Shown here one piece after another: positions 63,801 to 64,000 of a stretch of DNA of 64,000 nt. Origin of the DNA: Algoriphagus yeomjeoni (GTDB lineage: Bacteria; Bacteroidota; Bacteroidia; Cytophagales; Cyclobacteriaceae); NCBI RefSeq assembly GCF_003259505.1, contig NZ_QLLK01000003.1, forward strand, positions 62,001 through 126,000, written 5' to 3'. The translations under genes and the position numbers were made by a program. Position 1 is the stretch's first letter. Each line of letters opens with the position of its first letter. A model generated the notes under the pieces. The model did no database searches, had not been told where the DNA came from, and was given only the letters and a program-made list of their open reading frames with translations.

Positions 63801-64000
63801 TTAATTATGAATTCTTCAATTCCTGGACCGCCATTTCTATAGGAGACTAAGATTCGCTCCCCATCCTCGGAGAACTCCATTCCATACACATCTCCATCGC
63901 AGCCAAGATCAATTCTTGCGTATTCGGTCATTTCTCCAGTATCACTATCGAAATCAAAAATTTCTAGTTTATTACATCCGCCTTCAGAAATGGTCACAGC
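60848..64000 (-). CDS. Giant secreted T9SS type B protein, paralog C (N-terminally truncated by the window)
   Basis: The reading frame stays open to the window's right edge, so the true N-terminus lies outside; about 1050 residues are visible. The visible start is a beta-propeller-like region (LEIFDFDSDTGEMTEYARIDLG, LQIGPNGQIYVAVVGDNRIG), then Ig-like/PKD-like modules. It contains one copy of the module that is doubled in paralog B and ends with the divergent type B CTD (IVFPNGVVLNDPNRNF, IYNRWGELIFYCEH, WDGQVRGEFVPNGTYAVV). Cell-surface protein, function unknown. Confidence 0.85.
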   Translation of the reverse strand, partial: AVTISEGGCNKLEIFDFDSDTGEMTEYARIDLGCDGDVYGMEFSEDGERILVSYRNGGPGIEEFIIKANENDDDPDAAVCPTCFNGASTRAQIEACIISTKNQISDTGGLDLGALQIGPNGQIYVAVVGDNRIGQINVGSGCNSQSTFTQNGVEAMPGTSNLGLPSFVQNSGSSIPEPSLAAPARLCLDPELGAGALLEGGGEPDIDSYFWTITNQDDGTIIRSNYGGPGDEFQNLDQIFNNPGTYTVELRVDRCGDPEYFRATTEILVEAPPELTLADDATLCAGNPVTLTAIDGYDPAEGLYDFEWTNAAGQVFGDVDSNTITVDEESIYTVSVSYRLPDGLSEDEALLYETCPSTAEIFVGPAFEFDLTQTATEVCYEETSVTFAPNTPITGEWFYELNGDPNRVALGEFFELELFINSLPGPGQYEIIFVTQDPILEGCVVEKKLDLLVNELPIFTAVQTTPATDCNTPDGSFEITMQSEASTLTVLETGDTFSNVTAGSSVQVTGVLPGVYTIEAENSFGCTYTGSVTVENSNPPVGFEYTVTPTEEVCGPSGVQNGMLTINFTNSPQSGSYTVTRQGDGQTFQGTFTTTSQFDILVPYGDYAVEIQDPTGCAIPDPTIYNIAQKFEVVFSVPSDLMACESFTFTPTSPDALNYTVTNSGGTVITPDANGEFTITLSDTYTVRGEDPTGINCPREETIVTNITQPIDFEISPPIVDCQVGIQYEAILNNADPADVIFLWKDALGVIVGRRQIFVPSRSGDYTLEVQPVAGGLCPVDKKAFTAEVISQRVDVSLDIVPFCVDQTSTTITVDADMTNVADIEWYSVLNGTRTRITAFDGLPIIEVSQEGTYEALLRSSVGCELGRANGVVSKSTIIPPVVPVGLTICAIEGVTQTIDPGTYDNYSWKLNGVEVSQAPTFTPTEGGIYELTVSDNLGCAYVATIDVVEDCSLKIVFPNGVVLNDPNRNFILYANEYIDDVEVYIYNRWGELIFYCEHENIEPSQPFCPWDGQVRGEFVPNGTYAVVVKFTSTDQNITQKVTKAITVIQ

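Noticed and set aside
1..64000. CRISPR array or rRNA genes
   Set aside because: No regularly spaced repeats and no rRNA core sequences were found; the only RNA gene seen is tRNA-Leu.

Overview
The window reads as chromosomal DNA of a marine or soil Bacteroidota bacterium, most likely order Cytophagales (Algoriphagus/Cyclobacteriaceae-like; inference from protein style, not from a marker gene). Supporting signs are secreted proteins with gliding-motility/type IX secretion (T9SS) type B C-terminal domains, a three-subunit succinate dehydrogenase of the cytochrome-b/SdhA/SdhB type, TAnnTTTG promoter elements, a tRNA gene without encoded CCA, and the scarcity of strong Shine-Dalgarno sites.

Layout: 1-2160 is an AT-rich end of a polysaccharide or surface-sugar locus (partial beta-keto acid cleavage enzyme, family 2 glycosyltransferase, decayed NeuD-type O-acetyltransferase). 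2203-6293 holds a TesA-like lipoprotein esterase divergent from an ABC ATPase/FtsX-like permease pair. 6423-6836 holds a perfect palindrome and a tRNA-Leu(CAA) with promoter and terminator. 6838-18223 is a dense housekeeping stretch (SAM hydrolase-type protein, PhoH, ComEC, crotonase, RecQ, Nudix, thioesterase, TPR lipoprotein, TsaC/Sua5), followed by pgk. 19670-20423 is a candidate zeta-type toxin with a 53-residue overlapping partner. 20481-28121 holds an EEP-family hydrolase, flavin reductase-like protein, SppA, FolK, a two-gene membrane cassette, FabD and a DCC protein. 28121-30901 is a T9SS-secreted protein.

31201-34697 is the sdhCAB operon. Its 3' end is followed by a 3.06-kb islet (DUF4365 protein, Fic protein, two copies of an HsdS-like tail) and by a second copy of the last 17 sdhB codons plus the terminator at 37710-37816. 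This looks like insertion at the sdhB 3' end with the end duplicated. 37989-40937 is a symporter/acetyltransferase/racemase operon.

41009-53489 carries an outer-membrane barrel, a TIGR03805/TIGR03806-like beta-helix and diheme cytochrome pair, a thioredoxin reductase-like flavoprotein, an SDR, a subclass B1 metallo-beta-lactamase, a sulfotransferase-like protein, a large heme-binding lipoprotein, an SGNH hydrolase and an MFS transporter. 53607-64000 is a cluster of three paralogous giant secreted proteins with an atypical type B C-terminus, with yaaA lying between two of them; the last one runs off the window.

The most interesting observations are the sdhB-tail-bounded islet with repeated HsdS-like tails, a 90-bp leader shared by sdhB and an outer-membrane barrel gene (63/90 identical by hand alignment), the overlapping small-ORF/zeta pair, and the modular T9SS paralogs. 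No CRISPR array, rRNA, insertion sequence or integrase gene was seen.
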